Origin: Rozella allomycis CSF55
Lineage: Eukaryota; Rozellomycota
Length of the DNA: 64,000 nucleotides
Assembly (NCBI GenBank): GCA_000442015.1
Contig: KE561209.1
Coordinates: forward strand, 224,353 to 288,352
Direction of reading: 5' to 3'
Under the pieces are notes generated by a model. It did not search any database, was not told the origin of the DNA, and saw only the letters and a program-made list of their open reading frames with translations. Within the stretch, counting starts at the first letter, position 1. Every line of letters starts with the position of its first letter. Positions 44,832-57,203 of the stretch are shown here, piece by piece. The position numbers were made by a program, and so were the translations under genes.

Positions 44832-45117
44832 AAGACTANTCTCGAATACACACTCACTTTAAGGTGTGTATATATATGTGTGTGTCTGTATGTAACCATT
44901 TTTGCTTCCAATTCTTCCCAAATTTGGTCTATAAACTCCGAACACTCGATATACCAAGTAATATTTATTTTCAGTCCATATAGTAAAGGTAGCTGTTGAG
45001 ATATAGGTGGCGGAAGTTTGGAAGGGCCAAGTTGAACACTCGATATACCATGTAATATTTTTCAGTCCATATAGTAAAGGTAGCTGTTGAGATATAGGTG
45101 GCGGATGTNTAGAACTA
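44832..45117. repeat. Gap-ridden spacer with direct duplication
   Basis: Two Ns (44839, 45109). A block of about 75-80 bases is present twice, at about 44937-45017 and 45033-45107, both ending AGATATAGGTGGCGGA. A TG/TA-rich run (TGTGTATATATATGTGTGTG) lies at about 44864-44883. No gene. Confidence 0.6.
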
Positions 45118-45850
45118 AAACTATCTAAGGTGGAAGACTACTCTTGGTGGAAGTTCAAACTTCGCACAAGACTCCAAACACTAAATCTATGGGACGATAA
45201 GTCCGACCAACCTACTGAAAGCACTCTTGTCAACGACAGTATAGTGAACAGCGTGAGCGACGAGATCATAAGAGGACTTATGGAATGCACATCAACCACT
45301 GAAATATGGAATGCCATCACCAAAGAATTCGAATCTCCATCCATCGCAAGACGACTGCGTGTTTTACGAAATTTTGTCACTTCCAATTTCAAGCTGAACC
45401 TACCAAAAATTCTATCAAAGAGGCCTTTAATAATCTTATGGAAATGGATAGTACATTAAGCAACTAAAATGACAACATATCTGTTACAGCATTAACCACT
45501 TTCATCTCACTAGCCGCTATGCCCAAGCGATTTAATGGACTACGAAGTATCTTGGAATAAGAGCTGGAGATAGGCGAAACTGTCACTCTAGAGGACATTA
45601 AATTAAAGTTATTGCATGAAGTTGAACGTGGATCGGGACTTAACCAAGCGACTACTACTACTGCATTACTTACCAAGACCAAGACGAAAAGCAACCAATG
45701 TAAACACAACTCTGAATCTTCAACATGTTGGCACTGCAATGTTTTAACCAATGGCTGTCAACGATGTATTAAAGCGGGAGAAACACGAGTCAAGCATCGA
45801 GAAGGTTCCGCCTCATGCGTGTCGCTCCATGCGCTTATAGTAACCTAATC
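45118..45850 (+). mobile_element. Ty1/copia-type gag remnant, broken
   Basis: The first part carries the copia gag signature (YSWWKFKLRTRLQTLNLWDD, then a SDEIIRGLMECTSTTEIWNA block). A cysteine-rich stretch near 45700-45770 may be what is left of a zinc knuckle. The fossil is broken more than once and no integrase, polymerase or LTR follows. Confidence 0.7.
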
Positions 45851-45912
45851 CTCGTAAATTAGATAGTAAATCGTAAGATAAAAAGTAAAAACCGAGGTCG
45901 ATTGAGAATGGN

Positions 45913-46447
45913 AATCAACCTCACTACCCTCATTGTCTTTGTCAGATTCGTTATTTTGTGCAAGGTCAGAAAAAAGAGGAATCTTTTATGTCTATCATAT
46001 TTTCCTTTTTTAAAGTAATGCCATGAAGTTTGGCAAGTGGATCAAACGGAAGAAATAGCCAGTACTTTCAATAGGATTATCACAGAGTATTTCAAAGTCT
46101 TTTATGATTCTATTTGGTAAAGTTTCAATGAGCCTAATGACTACCTGTAAATGTCCGAGAATATTGTATAGACCGTCAAACTCCACTTTTGATGACAATT
46201 TGTTCACATGTTTAACAATGCTGGCCAATGGAACTACAAATTGTCTATCAATTTCTTGGAGTGTAGTAGAGAGTAGAAAGATATGATGGTGTTTGACAGC
46301 AGTGTCTCCGTACATTTCCCGAAGATCGGTGTGGTAGTAACTAGTAAACCGATATTTGCTTAGTGAGAAAAGTACCGAAGCTTTGCAATTTAGAGGTGCT
46401 TCATGACGTTGATGTCCAGGATTCTTTCTTAAATCTAAAAATGCCAA
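45913..46447 (-). pseudogene. Degenerate partial copy of the WDR55/Jip5 gene
   Basis: The stretch IRLIETLPNRIIKDFEILCD corresponds to IRLIEVLPNRIIKAIGIHGD of the WDR55 gene at 46564-47806, and the sequence at 45913-45955 repeats the acidic tail of that gene almost base for base. Frames do not stay collinear: the upstream portion of the longest frame is unrelated. A tandem partial duplicate that has decayed, or two contig ends placed side by side at the N at 45912, would both explain it. It is not expected to make a working protein. Confidence 0.65.
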
Positions 46448-46563
46448 ATTTGATTGGAGAATATCAGATTATCTGTCCAAAGCCCCTACTTATTCATCTT
46501 TATATATCCTGAGATCAATGAAGAGAAAAAAGAAAACTTTATTTAATATTTTTTCGCTTATCA

Positions 46564-47806
46564 TTAATCCTCATCAAAAGAGTCATCAGAATCAGCATTA
46601 GAATCAACCTCATTACCCTCATTGTCTTTGTCAGATTCGTTATTTTCTACAAGATCAGAAAAAAAGGAAGTCATTTCCACTCTATGTCTATCATATTTGC
46701 CTTTTTTAAGTAAGGGCTCGTTTTGTTCTTGTAAATCAATGTCATGAAATTTAACAAATGAATCATGTGATATAGTTGCCACAAAAGATGCATCTGAAGA
46801 AACAGCCATGCCTTCAATGGGATCATCGCCGTGAATTCCAATGGCCTTTATGATTCTATTAGGTAAAACTTCAATGAGTCTAATAACACCATCGGCAGCT
46901 CCTGTTAATGCTCTTGAATGATCTACAGCTTTCAGACATTGTATAGAAGGAGGATGATGAGGAAATCGATCAGACATATCTCCCCAATATCCATACGAGT
47001 AAATTTGTAATACTCCTTCTTGAGTTCCGCAAACAACTTTCTTGTTATTGTGCATTACGGCAAGTGACAATAATTCATCTTCCATATTATCTGACCTTGC
47101 TAAAACATCAGGTTTTCTAATATCAAAAACGGATAAATAGCCATCGCCACTAATCTTATGAGATGGTGAGATTTACCCTGCTGATATTAAATGCTTTTTG
47201 TGTTTAACATATACCAAATCTGATATAAAGTCAGAATGCTCCTCATAGCGCATTACTTTCTTCTTTGAACGCAGGTCCCAAATTTTAATTATTCCACTAT
47301 CATCGCCAGTTGCTATAAGGTTTTCACTCAATAAATTTATTTTGTTGATCGCATCTCTATTTTTTAAGAGTAAATAATTAATGTACCTGTGTGCCTTTTT
47401 AATTGAAAATACTGGAGCATTCTTCTCAAGGTCAAAAAGTTTAATGCCGCGGTCGACTGAGACAGATATCAATTCTTTTCTGGTGGAAATATTTATATTT
47501 ACTCTCATCAGATATTTCAAAATCGCGTATCGAGTCTTCGTGTATTTGATTTTTCTCAATTCTTTCTAGATTCGCTTTTTGCAGTCTATAACGTGTTAAA
47601 AGAAAAGTTACATGGACACATATCCTTCCGCATCTCCCACAAAGACTTTTTGGTCATCACTGGACAATCTTATACTAGTTGGCTGTGATCCGTTATCAAA
47701 ACTCATTCTCAGCAAGCCACAAAAATGTGGTGACTTGTAGTTGTCAATTTCTTGGGTTTTGTAACAAATTATGATCTTCAATATTCAATTGCAATTCGTC
47801 TAAAAA
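46564..47806 (-). CDS. WDR55/Jip5 WD40 protein, 5' end interrupted
   Basis: Four or more exons (introns about 26, 28 and 27 nt). Jip5/WDR55 is a nucleolar WD40 propeller protein needed for 60S ribosome biogenesis and rRNA processing. Diagnostic blocks are SENLIATGDDSGIIKIWDLR, GDGYLSVFDIRKPDVLARSD followed by NMEDELLS, KVVCGTQEGVLQIYSYGYWG, then SDRFPHHP and GAADGVIRLIEVLPNRIIK. It ends with the usual acidic tail. The first propeller blade runs into a single N at 47808, so the start is not in the assembled sequence; an internal ATG at 47706 is available. It is flanked downstream by its own decayed copy. Confidence 0.88.
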
Positions 47807-48230
47807 ANAGATAGAAAATCGTAAGATAAAAAGTAAAAACCGAGGTCGATTGAACATGGATTATCCTCCGTTCTATTTATTGATATCTCCTTAGAGTTTT
47901 ATATGNAAATATTCCCAATCACAAATAGTTCATATACTTAGTTTTATTCACCTAAATAACATCTATGATCTACATAATCATTAATATTAATTTGTGGCAA
48001 AGTCTNTAGTACCATTTTTTGTAGTATAAATATGATAATAATGTGCAGCCAAGCATCATACGGAATAATTACTTGATTGTTATGTGTATGTTGATGTTAG
48101 TGGATATAATAATGTGTNTAATATTTCCAATCGCAAATAGTTCATATATTTATTCACCTAGATAACATCTATGATCTACATAATCATTAATATTAATTTG
48201 TGGCAAAGTCTATCGCTTCGCCTCCAAATT
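47807..48230. repeat. Gap-ridden spacer with duplicated blocks
   Basis: Four Ns (47808, 47906, 48006, 48118). The block at about 47913-48005 (ending TTAATTTGTGGCAAAGTCT) is repeated at about 48124-48212. The block AAATCGTAAGATAAAAAGTA with its GAGGTCGATTGA flank at about 47815-47852 also occurs at 45869-45906. No gene is visible. Confidence 0.6.
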
Positions 48231-51200
48231 ATGTCTTTCTTTTTCCGGCGAAAGAACAAAGTCAAAGACATTAGTCCACCAGTTGCTTTGGAGACCACCA
48301 AAAGCAATTCCTTTATGGGTCATAAATTTTCCAAGGCCTCTAAACAAAAGCTTAAAGTTGCCTCAACAAATTCCTTGAATAGTTTTGGCACAGGGTCAAA
48401 GTTTCAAGCGTCTCCAGTGGAGCCTATGCCTCCCATTGAAGAACTAGAATCAGAATTTGGCCAGTTTCTGGTATAATTTTGTATTATTTGATATGAATAG
48501 AAGGAACTGGCTTTACCACAAGAAAAATTTGAGGCAATGAGTCAATTTGACGTGAATAAAAAGTGGATGATTGTTCAACAAGAAAGAGCAAAGAAGAAGA
48601 TGCAGGTATTGAATTTTAGCGATGCATTATAAAGACTGCAAATGTTAAGAGTGATATTAGAACACCTGGTCAATTTGTAGATTTATTAAAGTCGTATAGC
48701 TTTACTACCGATTTCGCCAAAGATCTTCAAACTTTAGAAGTATTAATGAGAACTGAAGCTATCAGTTGGGTAAAAGAATTTATAAGCAAAGGCGGTGTCC
48801 TTGAATTGTTAAAAGTGGCGGAGGAATTGTGTTCATTGAACTAGTAAGCAACAATAGAAATTTTAATAGCTATGATATGGTTCAAAGGGAATGTCAGCAT
48901 CAAATGATTAGAATTCTAAAGGCGTTGATGAATAATTCCAATGGATTGAATGTAATGATGACAACTAAAAGGGCAGTCAATATTTTATGCCTTTGTCTGG
49001 ATTGCGATAATTTAAAGATAAAAGCGATTGTTTTACAATTGCTGGCTGCAGTTTGCTTTGTTCCAAATGGACATGTTAAGGTTCTAGAAGGAATGCATGA
49101 ATTCAGCCTTATAAAAAAGGAGAAGACAAGATTTATGAATATAGTTACCGATATGTGGAGAGATGATATTGAATATCAAGTATGATTTGTGGAAACAAAA
49201 GATAGATTGCATGTATGATTTTCATTAATGCGATTGTTAATATCGTTGAAGATGCCACATTTAGATTAAATTTGAGGCAAGAATTTATATCTTTGGGTTT
49301 GAATGATCATTTGGAACGACTTGGAAAACTTAAGGATGAATCGCTTGTTACACAATTGACGTATTTCATGGATGAAGATATCGAAGACAAAAAAGTCATA
49401 GGATTAGAATACAATATTAATGAATTAGACATTTCGACGATTGATAAAGTTATTAATCTTATTGAAACAAATTTCAAAGAGCCATACCAATTATCACTTG
49501 TTCATCAAATATTAATTCAAATATTACTTTTACCTTTTGAAAATAATGATAGAACATTTTATTTGACGATAGGTCTTTCATTTTTGAAAGATCTGGTTTA
49601 TCAAAGCCAGGGTAAAGAAAGCAATGGGGTTCCTTCTTTTCACTTTGATACCAATGCGTTGTTGACAGAAATAAAATTAATTGAAAAAAATAAAACTGAA
49701 CAGGCTCAAGCGAAGAAAGAAAAGAAACAGTTACCCAAAACCCCGTGTAAAATACAAGTTAAGGGGAGGTTTATTGAAATTCCAAGTGAATTGAATAGTG
49801 AAGAAACATTAAATTTCATCAAGCCGTTGGTGGAAAAGATTCTTTCAGAAGAAGATGCAAAGAATAGTAATAAATCACCACCACAGATTGAAACATCTAG
49901 TAAAGATGATCGTCTTTTCACATTCTAGTCACTTTGGACATTCCATTACCACCTTTAAACACTCCTTCAATACCACAAGGTAAGTATTTATGATTGTAAA
50001 AATATTAGTGCCATCTATTAGCGATTGTAATTAACTGTTGTATTTATAAGTGTAGCGAATACAAATGTAGCCAGCGAATTAAAGACGATACCTCCTCCAC
50101 CAGAACCACCAATGTCATCTTCTATACCCCCACCGCCATTAATGCCATTGACTCCAGGAGTATCCGTTGTTCCACCAAATGACTCATCAATACCACCGCC
50201 TCCCCCACCACCAATGGCCCCAGGAATGCCCCCACCGCCACCTCCAATGATGCCAGGAATACCACCACCTCCAATGACTCCAGGAATGCCACCACCTCCA
50301 GGAATGCCTTCAATCGGAGTTGCCAGTAACAAAAAATAGTAGTTTTTAAAAAGAAATGGGATTACCAAATAAAAAGAAAGTTGTGCCTTCCATCAAGATG
50401 AAACCCTTGCAATGGAATAAGGTTCCCAATTCCAACGTAGAAAAGACTATTTGGAAGTCAATGGATGCGGAAGAGAAGATTAGAAAAATGATTGACTTGA
50501 AAGAATTTGAATTATCTTTTGGTGCAACTGTGACATCTCCAGTCTCTCCTGTTGGTAATGCTGGTAAAGTAGACGAGGTGGAGAAGAAAAAGAGTGTTAG
50601 CGTTCTTGAGCCTAAAAGAGCATATAATCTATGTAAAGAATATTTTGAAATAAAATTAGCGATAATGTTGTCAAGAATAAAGATGACATTCCCTGAAGTT
50701 AAGGAAGCCATTTTAAGGGTGGATGAAGAAAAGATTACAGAGCAAATGATTAAACAATTTTTGAATTTTATTCCAACACAAGAAGAAACTGGCTTGTTAA
50801 TGGAATATGAAAATTCATCAGAGCAATTAGAAAAGGCTGATCAATTCTTTATTCAAGTATTTAATAGATTTAGATTAAATAAAAGATGATAAAAATACCA
50901 CGCTATGAGCAAAGATTGAATTGCATTTTGTACAAATTTAGATTTCAAGAAAGATATAAAGAATTGAAGCCAGATCTTGACGCTGTTATTAATGCATCGA
51001 ATGAAGTGATGAAAAGCAAAATGTTTTCTCAAATTTTGGAGATAATTTTAACTCTTGGGAATTACATGAATGGAGATTCATTTAGAGGAGGAGCTTATGG
51101 GTTTTCTATTGACACTTTAAATAAACTGAATGACACGCGTTCATCAAATGGAAAAGGAACATTTTTGCATTACCTTGTCAATCTATTAGAAACAAAGTTT

Positions 51201-51918
51201 TCAAACACTTTAGACTTTCCAAAAGAACTTTCAAACGTTGAAGCGGCATGTAGAGGTAATGAATGATTGAATTTAAAACAAGTTTCAATTTCTTCTGTAA
51301 TGCAAGAAGTTTCAGAAATGGTCAAGGGGATGAAGCAAATTGAATCTGAAATTGAAACATTAAATGAATCTTCAAGTGAAGAAGATTGTTTTCATAAAGT
51401 TTTCAAAGTAGAAAAATAAATTTTCATTCATTTAGAATTTTCATCAAAGCAACGAAAATAAAATTAAAGAATTGGAAAATCTAAAACAAGAAATGGAAAA
51501 TTCATTTCAAAAATGCGTCGAATATTTCAATGAAGATCCAAAATCTTCAACCCCCGAAACCTTCTTTCCATTTTTCTGGAATTTCATTCAAAACGTAGAT
51601 GTAAACTTTAATTATTTTGTTTAACGTTAGAAAACTAGAAAAGAATTGGCATTAAATGCAAAGAAAGTTGAATTAAAGAAATCTCGTTCTAAATTAAGTG
51701 TCAATGGAAATTCAAACACAAATCTAAATGCGTCAATGGAAGAAGACAGAAGAGGCGTTATGGATGAATTAATATCCTCACTAAGAACCGGTGACGCCTT
51801 CAAAGCTAAATCTAAAAGAAGAAGAACCGTCAATTCTAAAGATAATCCAAATGCTTCAAGCACAGATATGTTGGCTCTAAATGCTACCGAACTATTGGCT
51901 ACAATACAAAACGATTAA
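48231..51918 (+). CDS. Diaphanous-related formin (GBD/FH3-FH1-FH2-DAD)
   Basis: Thirteen exons join in one frame through twelve introns of 26-30 nt; joining recovers every expected domain. Formins nucleate and processively elongate unbranched actin filaments. The N-terminal GBD has PPIEELESEFGQFL and KEKFDAMSQFDVNKKWMIV-type blocks (KFEAMSQFDVNKKWMIVQQE). FH3 has QRECQHQMIRILKALMNNSN and INAIVNIVEDATFRLNLRQE. FH1 is a Pro/Met-rich run at about 50090-50330. FH2 starts MKPLQWNKVPNSNVEKTIW and includes IPRYEQRLNCILYKFRFQER and LGNYMNGDSFRGGAYGF. The tail has a full DAD motif, MDELISSLRTGDAFKAK then KRRR. GBD plus DAD imply Rho-GTPase-relieved autoinhibition, as in Bni1 and mDia. Confidence 0.95.
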
Positions 51919-51990
51919 TAAACTATCATTCATATCTAACATCTTTTCCTTCTTTGTTTAACACACGCGGTTTTGTAAACAATAACAAAT

Positions 51991-54583
51991 ATGAGAACAA
52001 CAATATTATATTTATTAACGTTAAGCTACGGCTTCGCTGTGAACATTATTGGCAATCTTAAAATTAACACAAAAATTAACAGTGTGCCTAGAGATGCTAC
52101 CGAGATTGTTCTCGGTGGTCTCTTTCCAATGACCAGGAACTCAACAAACGCTCCTTGGATCAAAGGTATACATAGATTAGAAGCTTTCCGTTGCGCTATA
52201 GACAGAATCAACAAAGATAACTCCATTCTACCAAACACCACCTTAATGTACAACATTCAAGATACCGCAGACAACCCTGTTTCTGCTCTTTACTCTGGAC
52301 TGCAACTCTGGGAACAAGGCTTAATCTCTGTCATAGGTAATCAATTATTTTTCATCAAATAGGTCCTTCCTCTTCAGTAGAAACAGACGCTGTAGCCAAA
52401 CTTTACTCCAGTTTCAAAATTCCATTGATTTCATACGCTTCAAGTGCAACATCCTTGTCCGATGCAAACCAATATCCAACCTTGTTACGCACAGTATCTT
52501 CGGATTCTGTTCAAGCAAAAGTTCTAGTTCAAATTGCCCAAAAATTGAAATGGACACTACTGGCAGCAGTCTTTTCAGACGATATTTACGGGACATCAGG
52601 TTATGACGCCATCAAAAAAGCTGCAGATGCAAAAGATATCAAACTAGGATGTATCATGTCTGTAAAGGCAGATGGTAGCAGTTCTACAGAGCCAGTAAAA
52701 TCCTGCATTCTAGAGAGCAAGGCCAAAGTTGTTTTACTCTTCAGTAAAAGCTTCCATACTTTATAATAGTGAATGAAATAAGTGCCGGAACTATTATCAC
52801 GTCAATGTCAAGGCGCCCCGAGTTTCAAGATATCACCTTTATAGCAAGTGACGCATGGGCCGGTTTTGTTTCAGTAGACTCATTCGTAAAGGGAAAATAC
52901 AGCGTTGATTTTCTCTCGGGTTCTCTAGGAGTTGTTCCCTCTGCTGGTAACATTGACTTTTTCAGAAATTGTTTTCCCAAGCTGACTCCCCAAAATACCA
53001 ACTACTCTGCATTTGGGGGACTATGGGAAAATACTTTTAATTGCGTTCTACAGTCTGATCAAGATCCACCTTTGCCAAAATGCGATCCCAACCTAGATAA
53101 TAGACAAAAGGGAACGAAAAATTGCATTTGCACAAGAAATGAACAATTCAATGACCCGCCAGATCCGAAAGTCGCTTATGTGTTTGACGCTGTTTATGGA
53201 GTCGCTAATGCCCTTCATTACATTCAGTACCAATGTGACGTCTTGAGATCAGCAAATTTTTGCTCGTTAAAGTCAATCACCGGACAAAATTTATTAATGG
53301 CTCTTAGAGAGCTTCAGTATTTTGGAAACACAGGAGATATCCAATTTGACGGAGTAAATCGAAAAGGTACTAAAGTTATGCAAAAGTCATCAAAGGAAGC
53401 TCATACGACATTGTGCAAATTGACATTAACGGTAAATGGCGTGTGGTGGGTAACTTTGCTGGTGAGAAAGTCTTGATGCAACAAAGTGATCTTATATGGA
53501 AAACTGATTCAATTCCTTTGTCTTGTAAAGATTTCTTCATTAATTTTATAGATGTCGTTCCAGATAATATCGATTTTAATAATCCCGCTTCAATAGTGAT
53601 TAATGTGTTTTCATCTCTAGGAATACTAGCGACTGGCTATTTTTCCTACTATGTGATCAAGAATCGAAACTCTAAAGTTATTCGAAAAGTTAACTTGCTA
53701 TTTTGTCAAATGCTATTATTTGGTATCCTACTTGTGTATGTTTCATTGTTCTTTCAATCCGCTGCTCCAAGTACCATGAATTGCAATGTTAGTGTTTGGC
53801 TCCCATTGTTAGGATTCTCCTTCATATGCGGGTAAAATAAAATTTTCCTCTTAATGAGGCCGATGCTAGGCAAAATGTTCAAGGTGTGGAGAATATTTCA
53901 TAGCTGCAAGATCAAATCGATTTCTATCACCAATTATGAATTGATAAAGTTTAGCAGTTCCATAATCCTTTTCGAGGTTATCGCATTATCAATTTGGACT
54001 TTAGTTTTGGGTATGAAACTTTAGGAATTTATATAAAGGTCCATCAACGCCCATTGTGGTGGAAAGCACCTCGAATAGTCTTTATACATACACAGTTTGT
54101 GCGAAAGGAAACAGTTCTCTTGATTTTTATCTTTCTGTTTCTTTAATTGCATGCAACGGGCTACTTGTTTTAAGCGGTGTTATTCTTTCTTTCTTGACAA
54201 GAAATGTTGACTCTGCATACAATGAAACAAGATACATTGGCTATTGCGTAAAATAGTAACCTTCAATAGAATAGATGTACGATTTTTTAATTTGCTGCGT
54301 AATATTGCTCCCAATGTACTTTACATCGGGTGATCAGGAAGGTTCTGTTTTCAGACGATATTTGATATTATCCTTGGCGAGACTATTTGGTGCAACCTTT
54401 ACCCTTCTATGCATGTTCGTCCCCAAGGTTATCCATCACAAGGCCTTTATTAGGAATCCGCTTGAACACGAATTGCCAAGATTACCAAAAATGGCGGAAT
54501 TAAGATTATCGATTGATTATGATGGATGCACGGAAACATACGTTCCATCTAAGTTTGCATCACCCTTTGCTATTTTAAAATAA
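51991..54583 (+). CDS. Class C G-protein-coupled receptor (GABA-B/mGluR-like)
   Basis: Seven exons with introns of 26, 26, 29, 27, 28 and 27 nt. A signal peptide (MRTTILYLLTLSYGFAV) leads into a periplasmic-binding-protein-like Venus flytrap domain of about 450 residues (ALYSGLQLWEQGLISVIGPS then SSVETDAVAKLYSSFKIPLI), with a cysteine-rich middle. Seven membrane helices follow, from VINVFSSLGILATGYFSYYV to YLILSLARLFGATFTLLCMF. The segment between TM3 and TM4 (GPMLGKMFKVWRIFHSCKI-like) is the class C pattern. No separate cysteine-rich domain is clear, which favours GABA-B-like over mGluR. Ligand unknown; such receptors sense small amines or amino acids. Confidence 0.85.
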
Positions 54584-54642
54584 ATTAACTTTATTTTCCA
54601 TCAAAGAGTTTACGAATTTTACAATTATTGTAGCGAGCAATA

Positions 54643-57121
54643 ATGATTGTAGATACGATAGAGGAAGATACTAATGTCTTTAAATTTGAAAAAAGCCTCA
54701 CGAACAAGTTGAAGTATGACATAGACTCGTATTCTGGCTATACACCAAACTTTAATCCAAGAAACGTAATGTTTGATAAGCCTCTTGACCAATCGTCAAG
54801 ATGGGCGACAAATTCTTCTAGCCAATCCCATTTTATAACATTAAAGTTAGAAAAAATGGCTCTTGTTCGTAATTAAGTTTTGTTTGCATAATTTAAGAGA
54901 CAATTTGTTTTGGAAAGTTCCATAAATGTAATCTATAAAAACTATTTAAAAAAGCCCATGTCTGTAATATGAAAGAGTTTAAAGTATTTGGTGGGATGTC
55001 ACTTAATGGAATGCATGAAATTCTATTTGGCGGTCTTCATAATGATTCTGAGGCAGAGACATTTCCATTGAAGTGTGTGAGAAAAGGGACCATGTTTCCA
55101 TGCAAATATATTAAAATAGTACCGCTGGCATCACATGGTGGCAATTTCAACACCAGCATTTGGTATATTGAGCTCAGAGGGATTACGAGGGGCGACATTG
55201 TTGAAACTGTGAAGTTTAATTTTAATAAAGTAACAAAATATGTAAAAGATGAATGCAGTTTAAAGAGCTTCAAGCGATGAAGTTGACCTTGAAACATTTG
55301 AGGCAAAAGAATTTCGTGCACGACTTTCATAGCTTGCTGGAGAGTACAAAGATCCAATTGGAAGATCCAATCATTTCTCGTTTATACAGTTTTATAGTAA
55401 AGTCAATTTTTTACTAATTATTTTGGTGTCAGAGGGTAACTTTAATCGAGCGGAAAATATGGTTATGAATCTTAAAGATGATGTATTTTTGGATTACGTT
55501 TCAAACACTCCTTACAAGCCATTTTGGCGTAGATTAGATATTGACCATCATCCTGATAAGCGCCCAGGCGTAAGAGGGGGGCATCAAATGTGCATTGATC
55601 CACAACGTCAACTGATTTATTTGCTTGGTGGATGGGATGGTGCTAAAGATCTTTCAGATTTTTGGTGTTATAGTATTCGAATGAATAGATGGAGTTGTAT
55701 TTCAATGGATACCAGGGTGTAAATTTGTAAAATTTCATAAACAAGGGATGGCGGGCCAAGTCCCCGAAGTTGTCATAAAATTTGTTTTGATCCAAAGAAC
55801 CAATGTATATTTGTGTTGGGAAGGTACATTGATCCAGATATTAGGCCAACTTCAAATTTGGAGTCCGATTTCTTTAAATATGACATCAATACTAGGAAGT
55901 GGCACTGCATCACTCCAGACACCAAAGTAAGCACATGGTTTAAACTTTATGTAGAAAAATAATGGACCCATGTTAATTTATGACCATCAAGTTTGCATTG
56001 ATTCTGAAAAACAAAAACTTTATGTTTTTGGCGGCAGAACAGTAAGAATAAAAGTGATTATGAACCAAAGATTACCCCTACTAGCGCTGAAATGTCATAT
56101 TCTGGTTTATACATTTATGACATTGCTCAAAACGACTGGCATCTAGTTAGAGCCGATAACATTCAGCCGAGACACTCAGTGCAACTAAAATCCAGAATTG
56201 GTCATTCAATGTTGTATCATTCGTCAACTGAAAAAATCTACATTTTTGCAGGACAAAGAAACAAGGATTACTTGGGGTAATTATTTCTTAAATATTTAAT
56301 AGTGATTTCTATGTTTATGATATTGCTACTGATCAAATTGTTGATATGACTTTTGACTCGAGTAAAATTGGCGGGCCCGACGGTAATTGAAATTTGGAAA
56401 TTTCATATAGCTGGTTTTACACAAAGGGCTGTCATAGACGAAGAATTGAATGAAATATTTGTTCTTTCTGGATTGATGAGAGAAAAACAAACTAACACTG
56501 AAACATTTAAGAATAGGTAATCAATTTCATTTAATGGTAGTTAGTTTTTGGGTTTACTCTATTAAGAATGATAAATGGTCTAAAATTTATTGTAATGAGA
56601 ACATGGATCCATCGTATTGGCTTACAATGCAGCTTCAAGAGCCTTGCCCGCGTTACGCCCATCAATTAGTTTACGATCCAACAACAAAGGTAACAATGTG
56701 CTTTATGGTAAATTAGATGCATTATCTTTTTGGTGGAAACCCTGGATTAGTTTCAGATTCAAAACAACGTCTGGACGATTTCTGGGAATTGTCTTTAAAG
56801 AGACCTTCAGTAGAAGAAATAAAATCCAAAATTCAATTTTTATTAAGAAAACAAAATTTTATAGAAATGGCTACGATAAACCCAGAAAACGCACTGATTT
56901 ATCTTCAAAAGTCGCTACATGAAATCGTAAAGGAAGAAGAAGCGTTAGAATTTAAAAAATTGCCATTGCTTTTGTTTCAAAAAGGTATGCGAAATAGTTT
57001 CCACTAAATAGATTCTCTATTATCTATTCGCGATCAAAGAGTTGCATTGATGGAGAGTTTGTTGCAATTTTTTCCAAACCAAATGAAAGAGCCTTCCCAA
57101 AGTATTCTTGATTTTGTCTAA
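54643..57121 (+). CDS. MKLN1: Muskelin (discoidin-LisH/CTLH-kelch protein)
   Basis: Thirteen exons, introns 26-29 nt. The discoidin domain reads NVMFDKPLDQSSRWATNSSS, the stretch SHVCNMKEFKVFGGMSLNGM and FNTSIWYIELRGI. A helical LisH/CTLH-like region follows, then six kelch repeats (RGGHQMCIDPQRQLIYLLGG; GPSPRSCHKICFDPKNQCIF; SRIGHSMLYHSSTEKIYIFA; PCPRYAHQLVYD; MHYLFGGNP) and the muskelin C-terminal helical domain ending in QSILDFV. In animals muskelin is a substrate-side subunit of the CTLH/GID E3 ligase and binds cargo proteins. The fourth intron (55397-55425) ends in TG instead of AG. The start ATG is the first in frame after the GPCR stop, 60 bases upstream. Confidence 0.93.
55397..55425 (+). 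other. Probable GT-TG intron, 29 nt
   Basis: The intron begins GTAAAGTCAA, has a TTACTAATT branch-like box and ends TTATTTTG before GTGTCAGAG. Removing exactly these bases joins RLYSFI to VSEGNF, which aligns without gaps to the same stretch of animal muskelin (IHDKLVLKGDF). The nearest AG (55432) puts the next exon out of frame. Confidence 0.65.
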
Positions 57122-57203
57122 TAAAATTTTTAATCTTTCATTTAATATTTAAACTTGATTTAATCCATTGAAAATTAACAACTTTGTGGCGTTTGTCCAA
57201 AAA

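Noticed and set aside
44864-44883. TG/TA run considered as telomeric repeat
   Set aside because: It is an irregular dinucleotide run with no telomere-like unit, in the middle of a gap-ridden spacer.
50018-50368. Glycine-rich minus-strand frame
   Set aside because: It is the antisense of the formin FH1 proline codons.
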